A DNA stretch of 64,000 nucleotides. Origin: Homalodisca vitripennis. Taxonomy: Eukaryota; Arthropoda; Insecta; Hemiptera; Cicadellidae. Below, one piece after another: positions 1-8,054 of this stretch. The position numbers and the translations under genes are program-made. The notes beneath the pieces were generated by a model, which saw nothing but the letters and a program-made list of their open reading frames with translations, ran no database searches and was not told where the DNA came from. The number at the start of each line of letters is the position of its first letter. Position 1 is the first letter of the stretch. The stretch covers positions 62,001 to 126,000 of the forward strand of contig NW_025776222.1 of the NCBI RefSeq assembly GCF_021130785.1. The letters are read 5' to 3'.

Positions 1-1721
1 GAAAGTTTGTAATTACCTGACTTCTAAATGAAACAAATATATTTAACCTGTTGAGGAGTAGCTGAAAGTGATTACAAAAGAGTACTGACGGTTTCAACCG
101 TCCACCACAGGCATGTACAAATAATCAATATTACAACAGTTTACGGTCAGTAGTTGCATTATTACTTACTATTTTGACTGCAAAACGTTCAATGTAATTA
201 TTGCTATGAGGTGCTGGCTCCTAGCGACATTAAGTCACAGCTTTTTTATATTGTTCTATCGTACAAGGAGAATTAAAAACCGACCAAAGCGCAAATTTAA
301 CCGAAAATCTCTGAGCTTTACATCGTGTTCCTTGTTCGGTGGTTCTCCGAGGTACTGTGATTAGAGCTAATGTTGAATATAATACTGAGCAATTAAAAAC
401 ATTTAAATATACTAAAACTTTCTACCGTTGTTTCCATGGATATAAGAAATTTCTATGTGTACTTCTGTTGGAGACATATCAGGGGTTTCTTTAATAAGAG
501 TTCATAAGTTATCTTACTTAAGTTACGTTCTTTTAAAATTATATACCCAACCACAAGATTTATTTTTACTTACTTTCTAGTCTAGTGGCGAGTATAATCA
601 ATCAGCCTTGAGTTCCGTATAAAGTGATGAAATCTTTCTTCCAAAGATGAAATTGATCGTTAGCAAAAAAAGTTTGGTGCGGGTCGTATTAAAAGATCCA
701 ACGAATAAAAAAAATATCAAGCGTTATGTTATAAATGATAATTGTTCTATTAAAACCATTTCAATTCACCTGCCATACACGTAAGTGATAGTGATATCAC
801 CGTCAGTCAACGATATGGAGAGACTAAATTAGCCATTTTCAGCGAAGTATTTGTTATCAATGTTGTCAAACATTCAAATTTTTATATTTTAACAAAATTT
901 AACCTACGAAACTTTAAACCTGTAAATAATTTTTTGTACAATACACTAGTATACTAATATTTATGTTTTACTCCAAATTTGGCCATTAAACGTTCTCAGC
1001 GTGCCCTAGGCTGACATATGCACTCATGGTTTGGGGTTTATATCGCTTACGCAGTAGTACATACCTTGCAGCAACAAAGGGAACTATGTGTTGATTGGAC
1101 ACTTCTGTTTTATTACTGTTGAAACTTTTTTGTTTTAATAACTCACTTTAATCCGAATAAGGGTTTTTTAGTCTCACAATTAGTTCAGTAAACTGTGTCT
1201 TATTAACAAATTGTTAATTTAAAAAAAGATTTAATAGCCTATGTCGTATTACTAAAAGACCAAAATAGAGTGTTTTATAACCACGTGGTACGTTATATTT
1301 AATTATAAAGAAACCTCTACTATAGAAATACATTCAATTTCCAAAGATATATATCTTGTGTACTTTTACAGCACACTTTATTATTGAAATGAATATGTAT
1401 TTTATATATAACTTTGAACATGTATTAGCCAATGCATCACTTACATATGTAAGAGGTATACTTTGAATTTTAAACACCTAAGGCAGTAATCGAGGTGTAA
1501 AAATGACGTTAAACTACTAGCGTCTTCTTCAATTCTTGGAAAATGAAGAGAGAAATTTCCATTGTAAATAGTAAACGGTTCTGTAACTTGAGAAGATGAT
1601 ACAATATTACTCTGATAAATTTAAGATACGGTGGTTTGTGGTGTTTTCTGGAATGTCATTTTAGTCTGGTTTCCTCTCGCATACGAAACATTTTCGTATA
1701 AATATAACTTAATTACGAAGA
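1..1721. repeat. Diverged dispersed host repeat, left part of copy A
   Basis: No coding frame is convincing here. The stretch aligns by eye, with substitutions and indels, to about 40.5-41.85 kb. Shared landmarks include 'cagccttgagtt' (about 610 and 40870), 'aaagatgaaattgatcgt' (about 645 and 40902) and 'ccctagkctgacat' (about 1003 and 41230). The same sequence appears inverted near 56.55-56.73 kb. It is the older host sequence into which the Polinton at 1728 inserted, because the homology resumes on the far side of that element. Confidence 0.75.
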
Positions 1722-1727
1722 TGTAGT
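1722..1727. repeat. Target site duplication of the Polinton, left copy (TGTAGT)
   Basis: TGTAGT directly precedes the element's 5'-AG end and is repeated exactly at 19363-19368 after the opposite end. A 6-bp duplication is the family hallmark of Polinton/Maverick insertion. Confidence 0.95.
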
Positions 1728-2208
1728 AGTAGATATGAATATGGCGGTTCTAGCGCACTTTTGGGACAGACAGAAAATCAATGTAAAATACTGTTTAAAG
1801 GACAATAAACGAATCTGTAAAATCAAACAGTAAGGCGGTTCTAGCTCACTTTTGGGACAGACGGTAAATCAATGAAAAATACTGTTTAAAGGACAATAAA
1901 CGAATCTGTAACTCACGAATGAAAAATTACCGAATCTATAGCTGTTTGCTTCTACTTTCTTGAGCTGTCAAATCAATCTATTTGAAATGTCTGCTACGAC
2001 GAAAAATCTTCTACTCTACAAAATTGATAGTAACACAGTCTTTATCTTTAATAGTCTTCTTTCCAGTAACAACCAAGTGTAATTTTTCATTTTTGTTTAA
2101 TTCTTTAATCTTTTTCTCATCCAAAACAGTCAAAAATCTGTTCGGCAAGTGTACTTTACAATCTTCCAACTCGGCAATTATTGTAAACCCGAATTTATCT
2201 TTCATTTT
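1728..2208. repeat. Polinton terminal inverted repeat, left
   Basis: Positions 1728-2208 match the reverse complement of 18882-19362 almost perfectly; I see only two mismatches, close to 1781-1783. Identity stops abruptly inside the small gene that spans the inner edge, beyond which the two copies are only about 70-75% alike. Inverted ends of this kind are needed for terminal-protein-primed replication. Confidence 0.93.
1742..1911. repeat. Tandem 91-bp direct repeat inside the left TIR
   Basis: The block beginning GGCGGTTCTAGC at 1743 recurs at 1834 and both run on through the stretch ending 'acgaatctgta'. The period is 91 bp with a few substitutions. The same pair occurs mirrored in the right TIR at about 19180-19348. 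Each unit starts with the element's subterminal sequence, so the terminus is effectively present twice at each end. Confidence 0.9.
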
Positions 2209-2316
2209 CTCCAAATTCATGATTTTGTACTTCTTTTTTTCTTCTAATTCATTCAACTTCTTATACTCTTTAAACTTACATTCTCCAATATCATTTAACT
2301 CCTTCAAGAACTCCAT
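2011..2316 (-). CDS. Small TIR-embedded protein, left copy
   Basis: A 101-residue lysine- and glutamate-rich protein starting MEFLKELNDIG. I do not recognise its family. It is paralogous to the gene at 18771-19079: the last two thirds (from about residue 36 to the end) are identical because they lie inside the inverted repeat, while the first 35 residues are diverged. A short charged helical N-terminal half is followed by a hydrophobic and beta-rich half (for example LHLVVTGKKTI). The start is preceded by 'ttttttctatTTAAATGG', the promoter-like context found at most genes of the element. The N-terminal difference is mostly conservative, which suggests that both copies encode protein. Confidence 0.8.
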   Translation of the reverse strand: MEFLKELNDIGECKFKEYKKLNELEEKKKYKIMNLEKMKDKFGFTIIAELEDCKVHLPNRFLTVLDEKKIKELNKNEKLHLVVTGKKTIKDKDCVTINFVE

Positions 2317-2331
2317 TTAAATAGAAAAAAT

Positions 2332-2841
2332 TTAAAGACGGAAAAAATGAAATTCGCTAACCTTCACTCGAGAAGTCGGGGAGAATGTGAGTAAAACCGC
2401 ATTCTTTTCAAGAGGTTCTTCGTTTAATTTCTCCAAATGTACTATAAAATCATCGAGGATTTCTGGTTCAAAATCATAAACAAATTCAACATCCAGATAA
2501 TGAAAAAATACAGGTAATATCTTTTCATAATAAACGTGTGTATCGATACCTACAAACCTAATGTATTCTTTGAAAAGGAAAATAATTTTGTCAATGGTTC
2601 CAAGAGATAAGTAAAAATTTTTATTCTGTTTTCTAAATTCTGTAACAAATTTTGTTTGCTTCTTGTCTCCATATTGCAATTTTGTAAGCAGGTTATTCAA
2701 ATGTGTTAATTTATTTCGAAATTTCTTAGGTTTAGGTCTTTCTAACAAAATTAAATTACAACCTCTACAAACTAAATATCTTTTATCGATAATTTCTCCT
2801 CTATTAGAACACTTGTAACAGTTGGCATTATACTCTTCCAT
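2332..2841 (-). CDS. Zinc-ribbon protein, possible VLTF3-like late transcription factor
   Basis: A 169-residue protein with an N-terminal zinc ribbon (CYKC at residues 8-11 and CRGC at 25-28), then a helical region containing FRNKLTHLNNLLTKLQ near residue 41 and YYEKILPVFFHYLD around residue 104. The order (zinc ribbon, helical region with a basic/aromatic patch, Tyr-Tyr-Glu helix) resembles the poxvirus VLTF-3/A2L-like family found across large DNA viruses and some Polinton-like viruses. The match is from memory of motifs only. The last 20 or so residues look unlike the family and another frame fits better there, so a late frameshift is possible. The start has TTTAAATGG and is divergent from the next gene by 26 bp. 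Role, if correct: activating late gene transcription. Confidence 0.55.
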   Translation of the reverse strand: MEEYNANCYKCSNRGEIIDKRYLVCRGCNLILLERPKPKKFRNKLTHLNNLLTKLQYGDKKQTKFVTEFRKQNKNFYLSLGTIDKIIFLFKEYIRFVGIDTHVYYEKILPVFFHYLDVEFVYDFEPEILDDFIVHLEKLNEEPLEKNAVLLTFSPTSRVKVSEFHFFRL

Positions 2842-2867
2842 TTAAACAAAAAAAGATTTTTTTATAA
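2842..2867. promoter_or_regulatory. 26-bp divergent promoter region
   Basis: Only 26 bp separate the minus-strand ATG at 2841 from the plus-strand ATG at 2868. The spacer is an A/T-tract duplex with TTTAAATGG facing left and TATAAATGG facing right, so both genes read from the same tract in opposite directions with almost no 5' leader. Confidence 0.6.
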
Positions 2868-3116
2868 ATGGAGATTATGGAACTAAGTCTACCGAGATAT
2901 AAATTTTTCAGCGCAAATGTTTATGTTTATATTTCAACTACCGAGATAAAGAGAAATGATTTTATTTTATTATTCAACTATTTAGGATATTTTGTATATG
3001 ATTACAAAGATTATTCCGGAAGAAATCGAGATTTTTCATCAGCGAAAGAGTATATTTTTGAAGTTTTAGAAGGAATGAAAGAGAATAATATGAATTTAGC
3101 AAATTATTTTTCTTAA
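2868..3116 (+). CDS. Small Polinton protein of unknown function (82 aa)
   Basis: The open frame begins MEIMELSLPRYKFF and is rich in Tyr and Phe, with a possible beta-strand run (VYVYIST) and a charged C-terminal helix (FEVLEGMKENNM). I do not recognise the family. The start lies in the TATAAATGG context shared with the element's other genes, and the gene is the first of a two-gene plus-strand unit. No cysteine or transmembrane motif is visible. Confidence 0.6.
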   Translation: MEIMELSLPRYKFFSANVYVYISTTEIKRNDFILLFNYLGYFVYDYKDYSGRNRDFSSAKEYIFEVLEGMKENNMNLANYFS

Positions 3117-3152
3117 ATAAAAAACTTTTCTACTAAATAGTCACCAAACAAC

Positions 3153-3743
3153 ATGAACTCTCCAAAATCACTTCAGTTTCTAGCATTTAAAGAACTTACC
3201 ACAGGAAATAGTTATAAAGACTTCTTTGAATTACCTAAATATGTTAAACAAATGTTGATATTATCCTTAAGTGAAAACGAATCCTTAAATGAAAACGAAT
3301 TCAGAGAACTTTTAAGTACTAAAAAGTGTTCAATGCAATTTATTACAGACAACTTAGATAGTATAAATATGTTAAATGTAATAGGAGATTTTAAATTAAA
3401 TAATAGAAAAATAAGAAAAATATTCCGATTTTTACAAAATAAACTAAAACACCAACAATCTGACATTTTTCATCGCTTTTATGCTAAATTTCATTGTTTA
3501 TTTGTTGAAATGTTGAGAAGACAATATCCATACTGGCCAAGGAATATGCATACAGCTAGTTTTTTAACAAGTCTTTGTAAACAACAAGATTTATCAAAGG
3601 AATTTATAAGAGATCACGCTTTTGTTGTAGATTGGGATAAATTATATGGAAAAAACATTTACGAAACAGATATATTGTGTGTGTGTGTGATTCTGACGAA
3701 GAAAAGAGAAACGTTTGTCATTCAGCAATTCAATACGATATAA
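3153..3743 (+). CDS. Polinton protein with an 'LS.EFI..VDW' helical repeat unit (196 aa)
   Basis: The frame starts MNSPKSLQFLAFKEL. Near residue 150 it contains QDLSKEFIRDHAFVVDW, the same kind of unit ('LS.EFI' then 'VDW..I') seen in the protein at 6343-6741 and in repeat proteins of large DNA viruses. The last 20 residues follow a (TG)n run at about 3678-3687 and look random, so the end may be shifted out of frame. The start lacks the TAAATGG context. Function unknown; a host-interaction or scaffold role is only a guess. Confidence 0.6.
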   Translation: MNSPKSLQFLAFKELTTGNSYKDFFELPKYVKQMLILSLSENESLNENEFRELLSTKKCSMQFITDNLDSINMLNVIGDFKLNNRKIRKIFRFLQNKLKHQQSDIFHRFYAKFHCLFVEMLRRQYPYWPRNMHTASFLTSLCKQQDLSKEFIRDHAFVVDWDKLYGKNIYETDILCVCVILTKKRETFVIQQFNTI

Positions 3744-5027
3744 TGAAAGACATACAAAATGAGTGTTGTTAGTGTGCGTGTTTTTGCGATATCTACTTAA
3801 CTTCTAAGAAATTGGGAATGGGAGAAGAAGAAAGGTATCATATGTTTTATTTCAATCAACTCTAGATTTGTGACGTCTGCTGTGAGCGTTTGTACCACTA
3901 ACGCTTGACCTCGAATCTCATTTTATTGAAACATGTGAGAGGCGTTTGTGTCACTAACGCTTGACCTTGCTTTGCACACGCCGTGTGTGGTACAAGGACA
4001 GTAGTGACACCAAACAATGACCTTGCTTTTCTCACGCCGTGTGAGACAATGAAATCACTGTAAAAACACTTAATTCTGTATTACAAATGAACACTTTACA
4101 TCACTATTTTCACACAATATTTTATCACAGTTTAGAATGTCTACACAAATTCACAATCTTCTTGTAACGTCTTTCTTCGAGTCCCAAATATAAAAGTAAC
4201 TTATAAAATATAATAACTCTATGAATGGCAACGCCCAGTGGAACACTTCACTTCACTTTTAACAAGAAACACAGAACATCACACAATCTTCTTACTTCAT
4301 ATAAAGTCTATATCTTCTTTCTTCAACTTGCAAATACATTAGAATCTTCTAATTGATGATATATCTTGTTAAATTTCGTTAAAATAGAGGAGGATCACAC
4401 ATGGCTAGCTATACGTGGCCAACGCCCAGCAAGAGATGAAGACGAGATGTAGTGTTACCAACATGTTAAAATGAAATGTCTCAATTCCCTAGAACTGTTA
4501 TAGTTTCCAATGTATATTAAATAAGTGAATATCAATATTTATTTCAAACCTTGTTGTTAAAAAACCACTCAACCGATTTTAATGAAATTTGGTACACATA
4601 TAGTAAATACTTAACTCTTTCGACTTAACTTATCCATAAGGGTGAAATCATCCCCTATTTCTTAATATTCAAAGAAAAATAAAAAATTTTATCGGAAAAA
4701 TCTGAAACTTCAAAAACAAGCGAGTTCAACTTAAAATTTCATGAAAATAACAAAATTTTCAAAATCTACCCCAATCATCCCTTATCTTTAAACTCTTATA
4801 TCTCGAGAACTATTGGAGCTTTTTTGATGAAATTTGGTATATAGGATCAGTAAATATTAAAGTATTTTTTAAAATCACCACTTCCGGTCCATGACCTTGA
4901 AATAGTTTTTTTCCTAATATCATCCCTATTTTTCAAAATTTTTTAATGCAATTTAAAATGTAAACTTTTATCAATGTCTTTAACAATTCTGTAAAGTTTT
5001 AAAACTATCCGACGAATAACGCGATTT
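3744..5027. other. 1.3-kb non-coding block inside the Polinton, probable nested insertion
   Basis: No gene is visible. Around 3880-4060 there are repeated phrases ('gcgtttgt' then 'ctaacgcttgacct', and 'ctcacgccgtgtg'), and 'caacgcccag' recurs at about 4229 and 4420. From 4560 the text 'accgattttaatgaaatttggta' begins a stretch of a kind that I associate with dispersed repeats in arthropods. In an element otherwise packed at near zero spacing this gap stands out. A nested non-autonomous transposon or a decayed gene is likely; I found no clear ends. Confidence 0.5.
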
Positions 5028-6221
5028 TTACTGAATTTCTCTAATATCGTTCTTAATCACATCATAGGCTAAAAATTTCTCAGAAACCACAACCACATAA
5101 CATGTCGAGTTTGTAACAGCTTTTTGAAAATCCATATTGATAATTATATCGTTCTTTGAACCAGAAATATTTGTCAAACTCTTTGTTGTATCAATGACAT
5201 AAATAGGTCTATTCGCTAAAAATTCTTTAGGATTGTAATACATTTCCTTATTATTACAGTAAACTTTCTTAAAATCTTGATACATCTGATACATGATTCT
5301 GAAAAGACCTCCGGAAATGTTTAAATTTTGTAATTCATCTGGATAATAAGAACCGTTCAATTTTACTCTGATATTTTTTACATCCAAACTATCAAACTTT
5401 GAAGGATTTTTTTCTTGATTATTCTGTCTATCTGTTTGAAAACCTATGATAACGAACTTGGGATTGAAGATATTTCTATAAATATTTGTGATATCGAACG
5501 AATAAGTTGTTCCGGAAATACCTTTTTGTTCAATACATTGCCAATCTAGAAAATTAAACATAATGTTTTGACTTTTTGTAATTTCATCAATCAACCTTAT
5601 TTTACTCGTGATTTTATAATCAATCATTGGAACTCTAATAAAAAAATCTGTAATTGTTATTTTTCCATCAACAGGCATAACATTTCCAGTTGCAGTCTTC
5701 AGAATCACATCATCGTCTTCTGCTCTTATAAAACTTAGATAAAATCCTCCTTTATAGATCGGAATAGTAACATTTTCAAAAAATCCTAATCCAAAATGAG
5801 ATAAATTTCCAGCTGCTTCAAAAACACCAAATTTAAAATCTGATTCAAAGCCATTAGAAGTTTGAGAAATAACATCACTTTTTGAATACGAAATAGTTCC
5901 TTTAATTGTGCTTAATTGGCCACAGTTTTCGACTTCTTCTATCAATTTATTGTGTTTTCTTACTTCAATCTTAGAAAATAAAAACGGTATAAAATTATCG
6001 ATTAATCTAACATTATCAGTTCCAAGATACGCTTGACCATCTTGTTTTGTTAAAGTTCCAGAAATATAAAACTGGAAGTTAGACGAGCAAAAGTTATCTC
6101 CAAAATCAATATTAAACTCAGTTCTTTTATTCGGTTCATTCAAATGTTGTTTACTAATTGGATAGAAATTTTTAAACTCCGCCCTTTCAATATCACTAGC
6201 ATATTTTCTGTAGTCCGCCAT
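5028..6221 (-). CDS. Polinton major capsid protein (double jelly-roll)
   Basis: A 397-residue protein beginning MADYRKYASDIERAEF. It matches what I know of the arthropod Polinton major capsid group: an early block around NIDFGDNF and IDNFIPFLFSKIEVRKHN, a middle block with repeated beta-rich segments, and a conserved tail with GLFRIMYQMYQDFKK, YYNPKEFL and the near-terminal segment YVVVVSEKFLAYDV. It would form hexon-like capsomers of the particle. It is shorter than the 500-650 residues usual for this family but has no visible break. ATTAAATGG precedes the start. Downstream lies the unexplained non-coding block. Confidence 0.8.
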   Translation of the reverse strand: MADYRKYASDIERAEFKNFYPISKQHLNEPNKRTEFNIDFGDNFCSSNFQFYISGTLTKQDGQAYLGTDNVRLIDNFIPFLFSKIEVRKHNKLIEEVENCGQLSTIKGTISYSKSDVISQTSNGFESDFKFGVFEAAGNLSHFGLGFFENVTIPIYKGGFYLSFIRAEDDDVILKTATGNVMPVDGKITITDFFIRVPMIDYKITSKIRLIDEITKSQNIMFNFLDWQCIEQKGISGTTYSFDITNIYRNIFNPKFVIIGFQTDRQNNQEKNPSKFDSLDVKNIRVKLNGSYYPDELQNLNISGGLFRIMYQMYQDFKKVYCNNKEMYYNPKEFLANRPIYVIDTTKSLTNISGSKNDIIINMDFQKAVTNSTCYVVVVSEKFLAYDVIKNDIREIQ

Positions 6222-6342
6222 TTAATAAGAGAAAATTTAGAAATTTTAAACATCGTGTATCATTTTTTCATCGATCTAATGTACGTTTTTATAAGAAAAG
6301 ATATAAATTTTAGTAAAATAATTAAAAAGATTAGAGTCATTT

Positions 6343-6741
6343 TTAATGATCTACTTCGTCATATTCAGGATTCTCTTCCTTAAATTTTGCGATCTCGGTC
6401 ACATATTTCAATAAAATCTGCACAGGATAGTAACCGCTATCTATAATATTGTTCCAATCAACTGTATCTTTATTTTCATCCAAAAACTTTATACTCAAGT
6501 GTTGATAGAGACAAAGAACAGACATATGATCTTTTAATTGATAATGTATATTTTCTTGAATGAACTCTGATGATAAAGTTTGATATTTAGCAATGTTATA
6601 CCAATTCAATTTGTTTACGTATAATCTCATCATATCTTCGGATAATTCATATTTTTGAGAAATGTCATCCCAATGTTCTTTTTTCAAATCTCTTTCGTGT
6701 TGCATTATAAAAAGATCGAAAGCACTGTAATGTCCCGCCAT
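6343..6741 (-). CDS. Small helical-repeat protein (132 aa), function unknown
   Basis: Begins MAGHYSAFDLFIMQHERD. It contains two or three imperfect units of the type 'W..I....LS.EFI' (WYNIAKYQTLSSEFI, then LSIKFLDENKDTVDWNNI). This pattern recurs in large DNA virus repeat proteins and in the protein at 3153-3743. The start is preceded by AATAAATAGAGATGG, so the TAAAT motif is shifted about 5 bp upstream. It lies between the capsid gene and the small zinc-ribbon gene. I cannot assign a role. Confidence 0.65.
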   Translation of the reverse strand: MAGHYSAFDLFIMQHERDLKKEHWDDISQKYELSEDMMRLYVNKLNWYNIAKYQTLSSEFIQENIHYQLKDHMSVLCLYQHLSIKFLDENKDTVDWNNIIDSGYYPVQILLKYVTEIAKFKEENPEYDEVDH

Positions 6742-6763
6742 CTCTATTTATTAAGAAAAAATT

Positions 6764-6907
6764 TCAAGTTTTTATAAATTGGCTCTTTTTTGCGTTACAT
6801 TCAGCACATTTTCCAGAAATTCTTTTAACTCCGTTAATGTTTGCATAGTATTTTATATCGTTTGTTGCAGTTTTTGCCTTACACCTCACACAATATATGA
6901 GCGCCAT
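6764..6907 (-). CDS. 47-residue two-CxxC zinc-ribbon protein
   Basis: A very short frame reading MALIYCVRCKAKTA and ending SQFIKT, with CVRC at residues 6-9 and CAEC at 34-37. The start has TATAAATGG, as in the other genes of the element. The same fold type appears at the N-terminus of the integrase (CHKC and CSKC followed by a Lys/Phe/Ile tail), so the two may be paralogous. It resembles the small zinc-ribbon proteins (DUF5679-like) known from giant viruses. It probably binds nucleic acid or a partner protein; this is inferred from the fold only. Confidence 0.75.
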   Translation of the reverse strand: MALIYCVRCKAKTATNDIKYYANINGVKRISGKCAECNAKKSQFIKT

Positions 6908-6921
6908 TTATATAAGGAAAA

Positions 6922-7707
6922 TTAGTCATCATAGCCGCCTACTCCATTAAATCTGTTGTCGATGTTTTCAAAAGTTTTATCGACATCTTCTTTAAATTTA
7001 TTAAAGTTTTCTTCTAGTTTATTTACTTTATCGAGATATAAATCGTTGTATTCAACGAGTTTATGATCAATATTCTCAAAAGTTTTTGTGGCATCTAAAC
7101 TAAACTTATCAAAAGACTGCTTATTTTTTATAACTTTTTCATTAATTTCGCCAAAGTTTTCTTCTAGTTTAATTAATTTATCATGAAGTAAAGATTGATT
7201 AGTAACTACTCTGTTAAAAACTTCACCATTTTTTCTATCGGTTTCATTAAAACCCTCTTGAAATTTAGCGAAATCTTCCAAAAAGTTTGTTATTTTTCCA
7301 TAAAGATCGCCTTTATATAGATTGAAATTTTCCTCAAAATTTGTAAATTTTTCATCACAATTTTCTATAGATCTTTTACTTCTTTCTTCAAGTTTTTCAT
7401 AGACTTCTGTTGTAAAATCTTTAACATGCTGTTTATGATTCTCATAATTTTGTTTTAGTTCATTAAACATTTTAATAGGATCTTCTAATTGAATCATTAC
7501 AACAACATCAAATGGATTAATTCCTTTACTAACACCGCTAATTCTTTTTCCTTTAAAATCTAAGGCATTTTTAACATTCGGATCATGTAAATCAACAATA
7601 TCGATGTTTTCTGATAATTTTAGAGGTTTTAAAATTTGTTCTTTAACAACAACATCATGTTTGTCAATACCAGGTCGAACACCGACAATTCTTTTTTTAT
7701 TAGCCAA
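6922..7707 (-). CDS. Fibre-like coiled-coil protein with a tail-fibre-type N-terminal repeat
   Basis: The frame reads ANKKRIVGVRPGIDKHDVV near its start and KGKRISGVSKGINPFDVVV about 50 residues on. These are two copies of a 'KRI.GV..GI...DVVV..Q' unit that resembles the 'RI..V..P....DAV....Y' repeats of phage tail fibres. The remaining ~160 residues are Glu/Lys/Asn-rich heptad-like coiled coil (for example KLEENFNKFKEDVDK). There is no ATG: the frame opens at TTG where TTATTTGG replaces the expected TAAATGG, so the start codon may have mutated or the gene may have been joined to the one upstream. Proposed role: a trimeric spike or fibre on the particle. Confidence 0.65.
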   Translation of the reverse strand: MANKKRIVGVRPGIDKHDVVVKEQILKPLKLSENIDIVDLHDPNVKNALDFKGKRISGVSKGINPFDVVVMIQLEDPIKMFNELKQNYENHKQHVKDFTTEVYEKLEERSKRSIENCDEKFTNFEENFNLYKGDLYGKITNFLEDFAKFQEGFNETDRKNGEVFNRVVTNQSLLHDKLIKLEENFGEINEKVIKNKQSFDKFSLDATKTFENIDHKLVEYNDLYLDKVNKLEENFNKFKEDVDKTFENIDNRFNGVGGYDD

Positions 7708-8054
7708 ATAACATAATTCTTTTCAACTTTGATCGCTTCAGTAATTTCATCAGCTTTTTCGATATGAGACATTAAATTGGTAAATAATTTTTTTACACCA
7801 TCATCAACTTCTTTTTCCAATGTTTTTATTTTATCAGCAACTTCATTTGAACTCATGAAATTTGCAAGTTTGTTATCATATTCTGCTTTAAAATCTTCAA
7901 TCTCGACAGCAAACATATCTGAATCTGGAAGGTTTTGTAATAAATTTTCTAACTTGTTATCAAACTCATTTCTCAAACTATCAAAATTCAAACTATTATC
8001 TACATTTTGAATAATTTGTGTTCCAAATACGTCAAAAATATTTTGTGAATCCAT
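7629..8054 (-). CDS. Coiled-coil protein upstream of the fibre-like gene
   Basis: I take ATG at 8054 (MDSQNIFDVFGTQI), which has TAAATATGG just before it; a longer frame to 8081 lacks that context. The protein is acidic and helical, with a run ending around EADKIKTLEKEVDDGVKK-like heptads. Its last ~25 residues overlap the next gene in another frame and look like out-of-frame translation. It may be the N-terminal part of one longer fibre-like protein broken by a 1-nt shift near 7710, or a separate short gene. No family recognised. Confidence 0.55.
   Translation of the reverse strand: MDSQNIFDVFGTQIIQNVDNSLNFDSLRNEFDNKLENLLQNLPDSDMFAVEIEDFKAEYDNKLANFMSSNEVADKIKTLEKEVDDGVKKLFTNLMSHIEKADEITEAIKVEKNYVIWLIKKELSVFDLVLTNMMLLLKNKF

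Noticed and set aside
1982..2320. Plus-strand frame of 112 codons in the left TIR (and its mirror at 18749-19108)
   Set aside because: Antisense shadow of the TIR gene; it begins with TTG and is Phe/Ser-rich, as expected for the reverse of a Lys/Glu-rich gene.
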